64,000 nt of DNA from an uncultured Muribaculaceae bacterium. Lineage in GTDB: Bacteria > Bacteroidota > Bacteroidia > Bacteroidales > Muribaculaceae. Shown here piece after piece: positions 24,849 to 33,403 of the stretch. The DNA is taken from positions 1-64,000 of the forward strand of contig CAJTWL010000003.1 of assembly GCA_910579845.1 (NCBI GenBank), written 5' to 3'. Position numbers and translations under genes: made by a program. The notes below the pieces were generated by a model. That model ran no database searches and was not told where the DNA came from. It worked only from the letters and a program-made list of their open reading frames with translations. Every line of letters begins with the position of its first letter. Within the stretch, counting starts at the first letter, position 1.

Positions 24849-27089
24849 TTAAAATGATTTAAATTTATTAAGTCTTAAAGAATTCAGCACTACACATAGG
24901 GAGGACGCTGCCATGGCCGCTGATGCGTACATAGGTGACAGAAGAATTCCGAAGCTATATAAAGCTCCCGCAGCCAATGGTATTCCTACAGTGTTGTAAA
25001 TGAATGCCCAGAAAAGATTCTCATGAATTATCCTGAGTGTCTTACGCGACAATATCACAGCCTCGACTATAGATTTCAATTTGCCTCCGACTATTGTCAG
25101 ACTTGCGACTTCTATAGCTATATCGGTTCCTGTACCCATGGCGATGGATACGTCGGCTTTAGCTAAAGCCTGGGAATCATTTATTCCGTCGCCAGCCATT
25201 GCGACCCTTTTGCCCTCTTTCTGGAGTCTCTCCACAAGTTCCTGTTTATCTTTAGGGCGTGCTTCGGCTACGATATCTTTTATGTCGGTATCTTCAGCTA
25301 CTCTTCTTGTTGTGGAGTACCTGTCACCGGAGAGAAGAATGACATTTATTCCCGCATCTTCAAGCATTCTTATGCTATCTTTTGCGTCGGGTTTTATTTC
25401 ATCTTCAACACATATGGCAAGCAGTGGTATGTTGTTACGGTACATAGCGACCACACCGGATCCGTCTTTTATCCATTTGTCGGTATAACTGTAGAAATCA
25501 CTATTCTTATCTTTTTTATCCAATTGACTGTCGGATTCCTCAAGAGATCCTATCCTATACATGTCACCTTCATAATTAAACATGATTCCTTCTCCCGGAA
25601 TATACGTATAGTCATCCGGCATTATGCCTACAATATCCATATGACCCAGTCCTGTGCAGATTGCGGATGCCAGCGGGTGGATACTCTTTCTTTCAGCCGC
25701 AAGGAGCAGTCCGAGTATTGTGCCTTTTTGATATTCAATAACCTCATCAGTATTCCATGCGATATCCTTCATGCGAGGTTTGCCGACAGTTACGGTGCCT
25801 GTCTTGTCAATCAGAAGGGTGTCTATATCCGCAAGAGACTCCATAGAGGATGCGTCTTTGACAAGTATGCCGGATCTGGCTCCTCTGCCGATACCGACCA
25901 TGACAGCCATTGGCGTGGCAAGTCCAAGTGCGCACGGACAGGCAATAACCAGTACCGATACCGCACATACAATGGCAACCGGCATATACTCGATTCCTAT
26001 GATGAGCCATATGAGGAATGTGGTCAAAGATATTCCCATAACTGCCGGTACGAAGATGGCGGCTATCCGATCTACAGTTTTCTGTACGGGAGCTTTTGAA
26101 TTCTGGGCGTCTTTGACAGCCTTGATTATACGGGAAAGCTCAGTTTCCGAACCTACTTTTACTGCTTTTACAGTCAGTTCTCCACTCTGAAGAACTGTCC
26201 CTGCCGCTACGTGTTGTCCCGGAATTCTCTCTACGCCTATAGGTTCTCCGGTGAGCATGCTTTCATCCACCGATCCCGATCCCTCAATGACTTTGCCGTC
26301 TACCGGAATCTTTTCTCCTTGTCTGATAAGAACCTTGTAACCTGACATTATTTCCGATACCGGGACAGTTGTAATATTGCCGGTGTCATCATATATTCTT
26401 GCGTCAGACGGTTGGAGCTGAATCAACGCTTTTAACGCTGTTCCGGTAGCCCTGCGGCTCTTCATCTCCATCAGTTTCCCGGTAAGCACGAAAGTGATTA
26501 TCATTGCCGCTCCTTCGTAGTAAAGATCGGCACTGATATCGCGGCTTGTAAGTATTTCAGGCCAAATAGTATTGAAGAGACTGAAGAGGAAACTGAAAGT
26601 CGTTGAGACAGCTACAAGAGAATCCATGTTAGGGTTGCGTGCCAGTAAGGCGCGAATCCCTCGATGAAAGAATCCTTTCCCGCACCATATCATGACCCCC
26701 AATGTAAAAATCATGTAGCACCAGGATTCTCCCGGAAAATGAACATGAGTCATGCAGAGGATTGACAGCGGGACCGTTATGATCCACGCCACAATGGTTT
26801 TAAGTTTCATGCGCCGGTAGTTTCTGAGTTCCCTCTCCTCTTGTTCCTCGATGGCTTTTGCCACAGAACTCTCGACAATCATTTCGTAACCCGCCGCCTG
26901 TACCCGGTCTGCTATATTCTGGGGATTCGTATGCTTTGGATCCCATGTTATCGTAGCTGATGATGTCGCGAAATTCACAGACGCGGACTCAACGCCGGGA
27001 GCATTCTTTATAGTTGTCTCGACAGTGTTGGCGCATACAGCACACATCATGCCTACGACAGGAAATGTATCTTGTTTAGTCTTTGCCAT
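24849..27089 (-). CDS. copA: Copper-exporting P1B-type ATPase
   Basis: A 746-residue inner-membrane pump that exports Cu(I). One N-terminal HMA domain (about 8-75) has GMMCAVCANTVE. The membrane part carries the metal-site CPC in VLVIACPCALGLATP (about 383), the phosphorylation site DKTGTVT (about 427), the TGEP-type actuator loop MLTGEPIGVE, HP in KSIHPLA and the hinge GDGINDSQALAKADVSIAMG. Length is normal for single-HMA CopA. It follows rsmF by 21 bases and precedes the HMA chaperone by 4. No CueR/CsoR-type regulator is visible, so copper control is not evident here. Confidence 0.95.
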   Translation of the reverse strand: MAKTKQDTFPVVGMMCAVCANTVETTIKNAPGVESASVNFATSSATITWDPKHTNPQNIADRVQAAGYEMIVESSVAKAIEEQEERELRNYRRMKLKTIVAWIITVPLSILCMTHVHFPGESWCYMIFTLGVMIWCGKGFFHRGIRALLARNPNMDSLVAVSTTFSFLFSLFNTIWPEILTSRDISADLYYEGAAMIITFVLTGKLMEMKSRRATGTALKALIQLQPSDARIYDDTGNITTVPVSEIMSGYKVLIRQGEKIPVDGKVIEGSGSVDESMLTGEPIGVERIPGQHVAAGTVLQSGELTVKAVKVGSETELSRIIKAVKDAQNSKAPVQKTVDRIAAIFVPAVMGISLTTFLIWLIIGIEYMPVAIVCAVSVLVIACPCALGLATPMAVMVGIGRGARSGILVKDASSMESLADIDTLLIDKTGTVTVGKPRMKDIAWNTDEVIEYQKGTILGLLLAAERKSIHPLASAICTGLGHMDIVGIMPDDYTYIPGEGIMFNYEGDMYRIGSLEESDSQLDKKDKNSDFYSYTDKWIKDGSGVVAMYRNNIPLLAICVEDEIKPDAKDSIRMLEDAGINVILLSGDRYSTTRRVAEDTDIKDIVAEARPKDKQELVERLQKEGKRVAMAGDGINDSQALAKADVSIAMGTGTDIAIEVASLTIVGGKLKSIVEAVILSRKTLRIIHENLFWAFIYNTVGIPLAAGALYSFGILLSPMYASAAMAASSLCVVLNSLRLNKFKSF

Positions 27090-27110
27090 TTTGAGGGTCT
27101 CGATTTGAGG

Positions 27111-28391
27111 TTACTGCAAATGCATCCTTATTTTCCAGCTTTTCGGATACATGTTGTTTGCCCTGGAACTGATATTTTTTACTAATCCTAACGGGTGTCC
27201 CAAATATTTAACAACCAAATACCCTTTGGGGATTTCCTGAGAGAACCGAAGAGCTTCATGCCTCAGGTAAGACTGAGCCTCCTCAAGCGAGAGGTCAACT
27301 GTTTCAAACATAGAAGCGTCAAAATCTGTGGCAAGCACTGATTCGGATGCAGGAATAGATAGCTTGCCTTTATCTGTTGTCCGGGGTATTCCGTTGCAGA
27401 TGACTTTTAATTTGGATTTCAACAGTGACAGAAAGGCGTCGTTATGTATAGAAAGAGCATCAGGATAATCACCCTCTTTGCGGAATACAGTAAGGAACAA
27501 CCCCTCGCCTCGTGTGAGGTGTGGCATAAACCTGTAGCAAGGTATGTCCTTGTCCAGTCCTTTGCCTATACCCCAGTTTTCAGGCAGATCAAGCTCAAGT
27601 GGCACCATCTTCAGTTCATTGGTAATATATTCGGCATTTTCTTCATTCTCCTTGCGGTTAAAGGTACAGGTGGAATATATCATGAATCCTCCGGGTTTGA
27701 GAGCGCAGAAAGCGTCGTGAAGAATTTCGCGCTGCAGACCGGCACATTGATTCTGAAGTCCTGTGCTCCATTGGCTCACTGCTGTATCGTCCTTGCGCAT
27801 CATTCCCTCTCCGGAGCAAGGAGCATCGACAGCGATTAGATCGAATAGCTCCCCTAATTTTGCAAAACAGCTTGTTGCTGAATTAGTGATAGCGATATTG
27901 GGATAACCCCATTTAACCAGATTTTCTTTAAGTATGGAAGCACGCGATGGAACGTATTCATTTGCCACGACAAAAGTGTTATCCGGTACAGCATTGATAA
28001 TTGATGTCGTCTTTCCGCCCGGAGCCGCGCAAAGATCAAGTATTTTCAGCGTTGCAGATGATGTATCATACATCATGGGCATGATTCTTCTTACCACTTC
28101 TTCATATATCATGGAGGAGGCATCCTGTACGTAAAATACGCCTGCATGGAGCAACGGGTTTGCCGTGAATAACGGACGTTCGGGAAGATAAAATCCCGAA
28201 TCACACCATTTTACAGGTGTTAATCCGGTATATCCGAGTTCATCGACATTGGTGCATTTACGTAGATTTATCTTAATAGATGTTTCCGGTGCCTTTCTCA
28301 TGGCATCCCGGAAATCTTCATATTTATTACCCAGGAGTTCCTTCATCTGTTTGCAGAAACCGTCAGGCAACTTTTCCTCTGTTGAAATCAT
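27111..28391 (-). CDS. rsmF: RsmF-type rRNA cytosine-C5 methyltransferase
   Basis: A 426-residue SAM-dependent m5C methyltransferase of the RsmB/RsmF (NOL1/NOP2/sun) family, probably acting on 16S rRNA. ILDLCAAPGGKTTSI binds SAM, VDAPCSGEGMMRKD holds the PC motif and STCTFNRKENEENAEYI the catalytic TC Cys; a C-terminal RsmF-like domain (about 300-426) follows. The frame stays open upstream to 28856, but that stretch overlaps the divergent gene and lies beyond the promoter, so the ATG at 28391 is chosen. The -7 box ends 5 bases before this ATG. It heads the set with copA, HMA, tcdA and lolD. Confidence 0.9.
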   Translation of the reverse strand: MISTEEKLPDGFCKQMKELLGNKYEDFRDAMRKAPETSIKINLRKCTNVDELGYTGLTPVKWCDSGFYLPERPLFTANPLLHAGVFYVQDASSMIYEEVVRRIMPMMYDTSSATLKILDLCAAPGGKTTSIINAVPDNTFVVANEYVPSRASILKENLVKWGYPNIAITNSATSCFAKLGELFDLIAVDAPCSGEGMMRKDDTAVSQWSTGLQNQCAGLQREILHDAFCALKPGGFMIYSTCTFNRKENEENAEYITNELKMVPLELDLPENWGIGKGLDKDIPCYRFMPHLTRGEGLFLTVFRKEGDYPDALSIHNDAFLSLLKSKLKVICNGIPRTTDKGKLSIPASESVLATDFDASMFETVDLSLEEAQSYLRHEALRFSQEIPKGYLVVKYLGHPLGLVKNISSRANNMYPKSWKIRMHLQ

Positions 28392-28396
28392 ATCTA

Positions 28397-28424
28397 CAAA
28401 AATACGAAAAAATGTGTATATTTG
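28397..28424. promoter_or_regulatory. Divergent promoters of rsmF and the rsmI-like gene
   Basis: TATTTTTG on the minus strand (28397-28404) and TATATTTG on the plus strand (28417-28424) lie back to back in a 37-base gap. Each ends 4-5 bases from its ATG, predicting leaderless transcripts in both directions. No clear -33 elements. Confidence 0.6.
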
Positions 28425-28428
28425 TGTT

Positions 28429-29172
28429 ATGAAAAATTCGGGAACCCTATATTTGATTCCGGTAAATATCAGCGATGCGCCGTTGGAAAGTGTGATTCCG
28501 GTAGGCAATCTTCCAATTGTCAAGCAATTGAAATGGCTGATTGTGGAGAATGTGCGTACTGCGAGACGTTTTCTGAAACGTTGGGACAAATCATTTGATA
28601 TAGATTCGATAACTTTCTTTGAACTTAACGGACATACGGATCTCACACGTGTCGGTGAATGGCTCGAGCCTCTTCGCCGTGGCGAGTCTATGGGTATAAT
28701 GAGTGAAGCTGGGTGCCCCGCAGTTGCAGATCCTGGCGCCTTAGTTGTTGAGAAAGTCCAGCGTGAGGGAATGAAAGTAGTTCCTTTGGTCGGTCCGTCA
28801 AGTATTTTGCTTTCTCTAATGGCATCAGGGTTTAATGGACAGGGGTTTGCATTCAATGGTTATCTTCCGATTGAAAAAGGTGAAAGAATTCAGGTAATTC
28901 GCGAACTGGAGAATGAGTCCCGGAGAAAAAACAGGACAGAGATTTTTATCGAGACTCCATACCGCAACAACAGTATGGTTGCCTTTCTTGCCGAAAGCCT
29001 TAAACCTGATACAATGCTTTGTGTCGCATCGGATATTACGGATCCGGAACATGAGTCCATAAAGACAATGCCTGCCCGAAAGTGGAAAAATTGTACGGAA
29101 AATTATGACAAGCGTCCGGCAATATTTCTGATCTATAGCGGAGCCGAACCCAAAGAGGGGAGGTGCAAATAA
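28429..29172 (+). CDS. RsmI-like SAM-dependent methyltransferase (tetrapyrrole methylase fold)
   Basis: A 247-residue protein of the TP-methylase superfamily, related to RsmI, which 2'-O-methylates C1402 of 16S rRNA. TLYLIPVNISDAPLESVIP, LKWLIVENVRTARRFL, MGIMSEAGCPAVADPGALVVEKVQ and VPLVGPSSILLSLMASGF are the expected motifs. It is the shorter form found in Bacteroidetes, usually annotated only as SAM-dependent methyltransferase, and the target is uncertain. The frame is open from 28249, but the ATG at 28429 fits the promoter. It is followed after 2 bases by the MBL-fold gene. Confidence 0.82.
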   Translation: MKNSGTLYLIPVNISDAPLESVIPVGNLPIVKQLKWLIVENVRTARRFLKRWDKSFDIDSITFFELNGHTDLTRVGEWLEPLRRGESMGIMSEAGCPAVADPGALVVEKVQREGMKVVPLVGPSSILLSLMASGFNGQGFAFNGYLPIEKGERIQVIRELENESRRKNRTEIFIETPYRNNSMVAFLAESLKPDTMLCVASDITDPEHESIKTMPARKWKNCTENYDKRPAIFLIYSGAEPKEGRCK

Positions 29173-29174
29173 TT

Positions 29175-30227
29175 ATGTGCGCTAAAAAAATAAGATTTTC
29201 AAATCATCCGCAGTTGCCGTTTGATGAATGGCTGTATGATTCTCAGGACAGAGGGGTGTCAAGACAGGGTCAATCAGGAAAGGTGGATGTCGATATGTCT
29301 TTCCGTTCAAGAGATAGAGAATATTCCGATCTTGATGTTGATGAAGATGATCTGAGACGAGACCGACAGTCCGAGCAAAATATCAATTTTATTTCACTGG
29401 GTTCCGGCTCAAGCGGAAACTGTTGTTACATAGGATCATCAAGAGGCGGAATTCTGGTTGATGCCGGAGTAAAGACGGAGGAGATTATCAAGATGCTTTC
29501 TGTATACGGAATCTCCATGAGCTCCGTAAAGGCACTCTTGCTGACACATGATCATTCCGACCATGTGAGATATGCCTATAATATTCTTAGAAGTCATAAA
29601 CATATCAGACTGTTCTGCACCAACAGAGTATTAAACGGTCTGTTGCGGCGACACAGCATATCTAAAAGAATTAAAGAATATCATAATCCTATATTTAAGG
29701 AGATGCCCTTTAAGATTCTTGATTTTGAGATAACCGCCTTTGAGGTGCCTCACGACGGTTCAGACAATATGGGTTTTTCTTTTGAGTTCGATTCAAGACA
29801 TTTTGTACTTGCCACAGATCTCGGAGCCGTTACAGAACGTGCCTTTCATTATATGAGTCGTGCGAATTATCTTGTGATAGAGGCTAATTACGACAAGCAG
29901 ATGCTTCAGTTCGGCAGATATCCGGAATATCTCAAAGCCAGAATTCAGACAGATAACGGTCACATGGATAATGAGCATACAGCCCGGTTTCTTCAGGATA
30001 TATACAACAGTAATCTGAAATATGTATTCCTATGCCATTTGTCACAGGACAACAACACTCCGTCCAAAGCATTGAAGGCAGTAAGAGACGGTCTCGAGAG
30101 AGCGGGAGCCGTTGTGGGAAATGCAGAAGAGACTATTCTTGATCGAAATGCGGATGTGCAATTGATGGCGCTTCCTCGTTTTGAGGCAAGCAGATGGTTT
30201 GTGTTCCGGCCGTTTATCCAGAGATGA
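29175..30227 (+). CDS. MBL-fold metallo-hydrolase (YycJ/WalJ-like)
   Basis: A 350-residue protein with an unusual N-terminal extension (about 1-70, charged) before a beta-lactamase-fold domain: ISLGSGSSGNCCYIGSS, GILVDAGVKTEEI and LLTHDHSDHV with the metal-binding HxHxDH motif, then TDLG and a final CHLSQDNNTP. This is the YycJ/WalJ pattern, proposed in Firmicutes to act in DNA repair or nuclease functions. The ATG at 29175 is preferred over a GTG at 29163 that would overlap the neighbour. Its stop is 3 bases from the stop of the convergent lipoprotein gene, with no terminator. Confidence 0.85.
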   Translation: MCAKKIRFSNHPQLPFDEWLYDSQDRGVSRQGQSGKVDVDMSFRSRDREYSDLDVDEDDLRRDRQSEQNINFISLGSGSSGNCCYIGSSRGGILVDAGVKTEEIIKMLSVYGISMSSVKALLLTHDHSDHVRYAYNILRSHKHIRLFCTNRVLNGLLRRHSISKRIKEYHNPIFKEMPFKILDFEITAFEVPHDGSDNMGFSFEFDSRHFVLATDLGAVTERAFHYMSRANYLVIEANYDKQMLQFGRYPEYLKARIQTDNGHMDNEHTARFLQDIYNSNLKYVFLCHLSQDNNTPSKALKAVRDGLERAGAVVGNAEETILDRNADVQLMALPRFEASRWFVFRPFIQR

Positions 30228-30230
30228 CGA

Positions 30231-30803
30231 TTATGGCGCTTCATCCGGCATGGAGGTGAGCACAATACTTAGCAATGGACCTTCGAGCCCGTTTGGAGCC
30301 GTGGCTGTATTTGTTTCGAAGCGCAGATGTGCGCCTCCGAGATCATAAATTACGGTATTGCTGTCATCGGTTTCATTAGACTTGATCTTCTCCTTTTCTG
30401 TAAGATCAAGATTGGATGTGATGTAACTTTCAAGATAACCCGGAAGTAGATCTCCTAAATACATATTGCGTATCACGGCTGTGTTCGGATTAATGACATC
30501 TACTTTCCATACACCGGGTGAACCTTGGATATCTGTATAAAGCGGATGCCCTTCTCCATCTGTAAGCACTCCTTCAAAATCATTTTCCAGAGTGTCAAGA
30601 GGTTCATCTATTACCAAAGCATCAGCAAAGCTCTTGGCAATCATTGCAATGTCGTAATCGGCGTGGTACTCCTCCGTATTTGTGGAATCATTGTTGTCGT
30701 TACTCTTCCTGAATGAACTGCATGAGCAATTCATCGTGCTGATAAATAGCGATATGCACACTGCTGTCGCAAATAAATGTCGATTAGCGTAATTGTTCAT
30801 CAT
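30231..30803 (-). CDS. Putative lipoprotein of unknown function
   Basis: A 190-residue protein with a signal sequence (about 8-25) ending in MNCSCSS, so lipidation at Cys 26 or 28 is likely. An S/N/D/T-rich linker follows (FRKSNDNNDSTNTEE), then an alpha-beta domain with WKVDVINPNTAVIRNMYLGDLLPGYLES. I do not recognise the family with confidence. Two adjacent ATG codons (30803, 30800) are possible starts. It stands alone, convergent with the MBL gene at a 3-base gap, with a terminator-separated transporter gene upstream. Confidence 0.75.
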   Translation of the reverse strand: MMNNYANRHLFATAVCISLFISTMNCSCSSFRKSNDNNDSTNTEEYHADYDIAMIAKSFADALVIDEPLDTLENDFEGVLTDGEGHPLYTDIQGSPGVWKVDVINPNTAVIRNMYLGDLLPGYLESYITSNLDLTEKEKIKSNETDDSNTVIYDLGGAHLRFETNTATAPNGLEGPLLSIVLTSMPDEAP

Positions 30804-30880
30804 AATGCTGAAACAAAATAGCGCACAAATTTATTCAATGTTTTTGAAATAACATCTCAAATCTTTAAAAAATGTTTAAA

Positions 30881-30915
30881 AAAAATAAAGGACGCTAATG
30901 ACGCCCTTTATTTTT
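30881..30915 (-). terminator. Terminator after the POT transporter gene
   Basis: AAAAATAAAGGACG pairs with CGCCCTTTATTTTT (14 positions, one A-C mismatch) around a 7-base loop. On the minus strand it is followed by a run of T. Confidence 0.8.
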
Positions 30916-30955
30916 ATGAAGACCAATAGAGTGTATGTGGTAATTCTTATTTTTA

Positions 30956-32626
30956 TTATTTTGTGACGCGTTCAAGCCAGTTGACCATAGAGAACATTAC
31001 GCCCATCGATACAATGCAGAGTCCCGCGAACACTGCCCAGCATTCCCACTGATATGGGAACGAGTTGAGCATGGTCACACCCAGCGCGATGAAAAGATTG
31101 CCGATAGCTGTGGAAGATAGCCATAGACCTTGGCAGATTCCCTGCAGGTGTTTCGGTGCAATTTTCGATACGAACGAAAGTCCAAGCGGCGAGATGAAGA
31201 GCTCGGCGACGGTGAGGAAGAAATATGTGAGAATAAGAACAGCCGGTCCTGCCTTCATAGATTCTTTTACTGCTTCTGCAAGACCTTTGAATTCTTCGCC
31301 TGAAGGATAATTGAAGACGATGGAAATCACCAGCAGGAATATATATGCCATAGCTGTGATGCCCATACCGAATGCTATTTTCTTTGGGGTGGATATGTCT
31401 TTATTTCGACGTGCGAGAGCACCGAATAAGAGCATTATGACAGGAGTGAGCACAATCACGAAGAATGGATTTATACACTGCCATATTTCCGGGGCTATAT
31501 TATCTGTTTTTACGAAGTCCCGGGCAAATACGGAGAGCGATTGTCCGTTCTGGTGGAAGGAGAACCAGAAGAATACTACAACGAGGAGAACGGCATATAG
31601 CGCAAACATGCGTTGCTTGATCTCTTTGGCATCGTTGTTGACCTCTGTTGCGGATACATTGGAATCGGCTTTTGCTTTCTTGACAGGATTCGGAAGGCGT
31701 TTCATGACCCATGCGAACACGGCGAGTGAGATGAGCATCGCCATTACAGAGGCAATGAAAGAGAAGTGAACTCCGGTGTTGAAGATTTGAAGATATTCTG
31801 TGCAGAAACCGCTGTCGACGGCTCCTTCGTAACCTACTTTGCCTGCAAGTTCCGCAAGATTTGCATGGTCACCAGCCGTCATGTTCTCTGCACTGTTGAG
31901 CAACTTGTGACATAAACGCGGGAGGTCGGAATTGTAAGCGAGGTTATGGGCTTTGAGCCAGAACTCCCTAAGGAGCGGTGCTATGAACGGTGCGATTACG
32001 CCACCGATATTTATAAATACGTAGAAAATCTGGAAACCTGAGTCACGGCGGCTTTTTGCTATTTCAAGGGCTTCCGGACCTTTTTTTGCAGCCTCTGCCT
32101 CGAAATTATCATACAACTGACCAACGATGGCCTGAAGATTTCCTTTGAAAAGACCATTGCCGAAAGCAATGACAAACAATGCGAAGCATGTGAATATCAA
32201 TACTCCGGATACGCCTCCGGAAGGACCTTCTGAGAATACAGGAATGGATAGAAGTCCATATCCGATTGCCATGGAGAGGAGACCGCATATGATTGTACCC
32301 TTATACTTTTGAGTTCGGTCTGCAATCATACCTCCGGGGAGACTCAGCACATATATAAGGAAATAGAATACGGCGTATATCCAACCTGCTGCATCGTCAC
32401 TGATTCCAAATTTTGAACAGAGAAACAGAAGAAGCACGGCGTTCATGATGTAATATCCGAAGCGTTCGCCCATGTTGGCTATGGCTGCCGGTATCAGTCC
32501 TTTGGGGTGATCGCGATGTGCCTTGATACAATAGAATACCAGCAATGGTATTACTATGGCAAGGATGCACAGCAGGATGGCAAATGCTGAATGTTCCTGC
32601 CAGAATTGAGAAATTGATAGTAGCAT
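30956..32626 (-). CDS. POT-family (MFS) peptide transporter
   Basis: A 556-residue inner-membrane transporter with about 12-14 membrane segments, related to proton-coupled di- and tripeptide permeases. AAIANMGERFGYYIMNAVLLLFL is the first signature, then FYFLIYVLSLPGGMIADR and, near the end, FFLTVAELFISPLGLSFVSKIAP, the second POT signature. In the first signature the usual ExxER reads NMGER, so the first Glu of the proton-coupling motif is missing. A large loop (about 205-280) with an acidic stretch is also unusual. It is downstream of sufE on the same strand (86 bases) and may share its transcript. Confidence 0.85.
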   Translation of the reverse strand: MLLSISQFWQEHSAFAILLCILAIVIPLLVFYCIKAHRDHPKGLIPAAIANMGERFGYYIMNAVLLLFLCSKFGISDDAAGWIYAVFYFLIYVLSLPGGMIADRTQKYKGTIICGLLSMAIGYGLLSIPVFSEGPSGGVSGVLIFTCFALFVIAFGNGLFKGNLQAIVGQLYDNFEAEAAKKGPEALEIAKSRRDSGFQIFYVFINIGGVIAPFIAPLLREFWLKAHNLAYNSDLPRLCHKLLNSAENMTAGDHANLAELAGKVGYEGAVDSGFCTEYLQIFNTGVHFSFIASVMAMLISLAVFAWVMKRLPNPVKKAKADSNVSATEVNNDAKEIKQRMFALYAVLLVVVFFWFSFHQNGQSLSVFARDFVKTDNIAPEIWQCINPFFVIVLTPVIMLLFGALARRNKDISTPKKIAFGMGITAMAYIFLLVISIVFNYPSGEEFKGLAEAVKESMKAGPAVLILTYFFLTVAELFISPLGLSFVSKIAPKHLQGICQGLWLSSTAIGNLFIALGVTMLNSFPYQWECWAVFAGLCIVSMGVMFSMVNWLERVTK

Positions 32627-32712
32627 ATGGTTAATGGTTGTTTTTTAAACAGATACTCGAAAAGGATTTCCCAAATTTGGTCGAGAACCTGCCATTTATT
32701 AAGATATTACGA

Positions 32713-33150
32713 TTAATTCGATTTTGATTCGTCAAGCATCTTGTATGCCCGGGCGTAGTCGTGGATCTGCTTTGCCATCGATACCAGACCGTTGCTGCGG
32801 GTGGGGGAGAGATGGTCGTGCAGACCGATGCGGTCGATGAAATAGAGGTCGGCGCCAAGAATTTCGTCGGGCGTGCGGTCGGAGAGAACGCGGAGCAACA
32901 ACGCTACTATCCCCTTTACAATCAGGGCATCGGAATCGGCGCGGAAGTGGATTTCCCCACTTTCCCGACGGTCAGCCGCAATCCATACGCGACTCTGGCA
33001 TCCCTCAATCAGATTTTCCGGCGTCTTGAGCTCATCCGGAAATTCCGGGAGGGCGTTCCCAAGCTCGATGATGTATGCATAGCGGTCCATCCAATCTGTG
33101 AGACCCTCGAATTCTTCGATTATCTCATTCTGCGTTTGGTCTATGGTCAT
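32713..33150 (-). CDS. sufE: Cysteine desulfuration protein SufE
   Basis: A 145-residue sulfur acceptor that takes persulfide from SufS and passes it to the SufBCD scaffold. The sulfur-carrying Cys is in LIEGCQSRVWI (about residue 51), and FRADSDALIVKGIVALLLRVLSDRTPDEI plus HLSPTRSNGLVSMAKQIHDYA complete the family pattern. Other suf genes are not in the window. It diverges from greA across a 253-base intergenic region that carries promoters for both. Confidence 0.93.
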   Translation of the reverse strand: MTIDQTQNEIIEEFEGLTDWMDRYAYIIELGNALPEFPDELKTPENLIEGCQSRVWIAADRRESGEIHFRADSDALIVKGIVALLLRVLSDRTPDEILGADLYFIDRIGLHDHLSPTRSNGLVSMAKQIHDYARAYKMLDESKSN

Positions 33151-33172
33151 GGTTCTTTTCTTGTTTATGCAT

Positions 33173-33180
33173 CAAAATTA
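33173..33180 (-). promoter_or_regulatory. -7 box of sufE
   Basis: Minus-strand TAATTTTG, with a TTTG at 33196-33199 only 15 bases upstream. The leader to the ATG at 33150 would be about 17 bases. Confidence 0.45.
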
Positions 33181-33219
33181 ATAAAAAAACGGTGTCAAAG
33201 AAACATTCGTAACAAATTA

Positions 33220-33251
33220 TTTGTTATATCGTCTGAAATTGGTTAACTTTG
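33220..33251 (+). promoter_or_regulatory. Promoter of greA
   Basis: TAACTTTG (33244-33251) with TTTG (33220-33223) exactly 20 bases upstream: a textbook Bacteroidetes promoter. It implies a leader of about 145 bases. Confidence 0.8.
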
Positions 33252-33257
33252 TACCCG

Positions 33258-33403
33258 GAATCCTGATAGGAATCCTCATATATGACGGGAACCCGTCAGA
33301 AAGGGTCTTTTTTTTCCGGACTGCGTTTGACGCGGTGCCGAATAGAGAAAAAGGATTCTTTATTTTTTTCTATCTTTAAAGAATAAATATAAGATAAAAT
33401 ATT
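33258..33403 (+). promoter_or_regulatory. Structured greA leader with terminator-like element
   Basis: The leader contains GGAATCC twice, a perfect 7-bp hairpin TGACGGG/CCCGTCA (33283-33298), a run of eight T (33308-33315) and a second hairpin CGGACTGCG/CGCGGT-g-CCG. The ACCC of the first hairpin can instead pair with GGGT just before the T-run, giving mutually exclusive structures. This resembles an attenuator, but the alternative stem is short. Confidence 0.4.

Noticed and set aside
24216..24857. 213-residue plus-strand ORF.
   Set aside because: It lies antisense to tcdA and the HMA gene, both clear by their motifs, and is a shadow frame.
28392..28856. Long N-terminal extension of the RsmF reading frame (581 residues in total).
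   Set aside because: It overlaps the divergent rsmI-like gene, has low-complexity composition unlike the rest and lies upstream of the -7 box. The ATG at 28391 gives the family's normal length.
32631..32858. 75-residue minus-strand ORF overlapping the sufE 3' end.
   Set aside because: Out of frame with sufE on the same strand, and Ser/Thr/Pro-rich like a shifted frame. No sign of a frameshift in sufE, which is complete.
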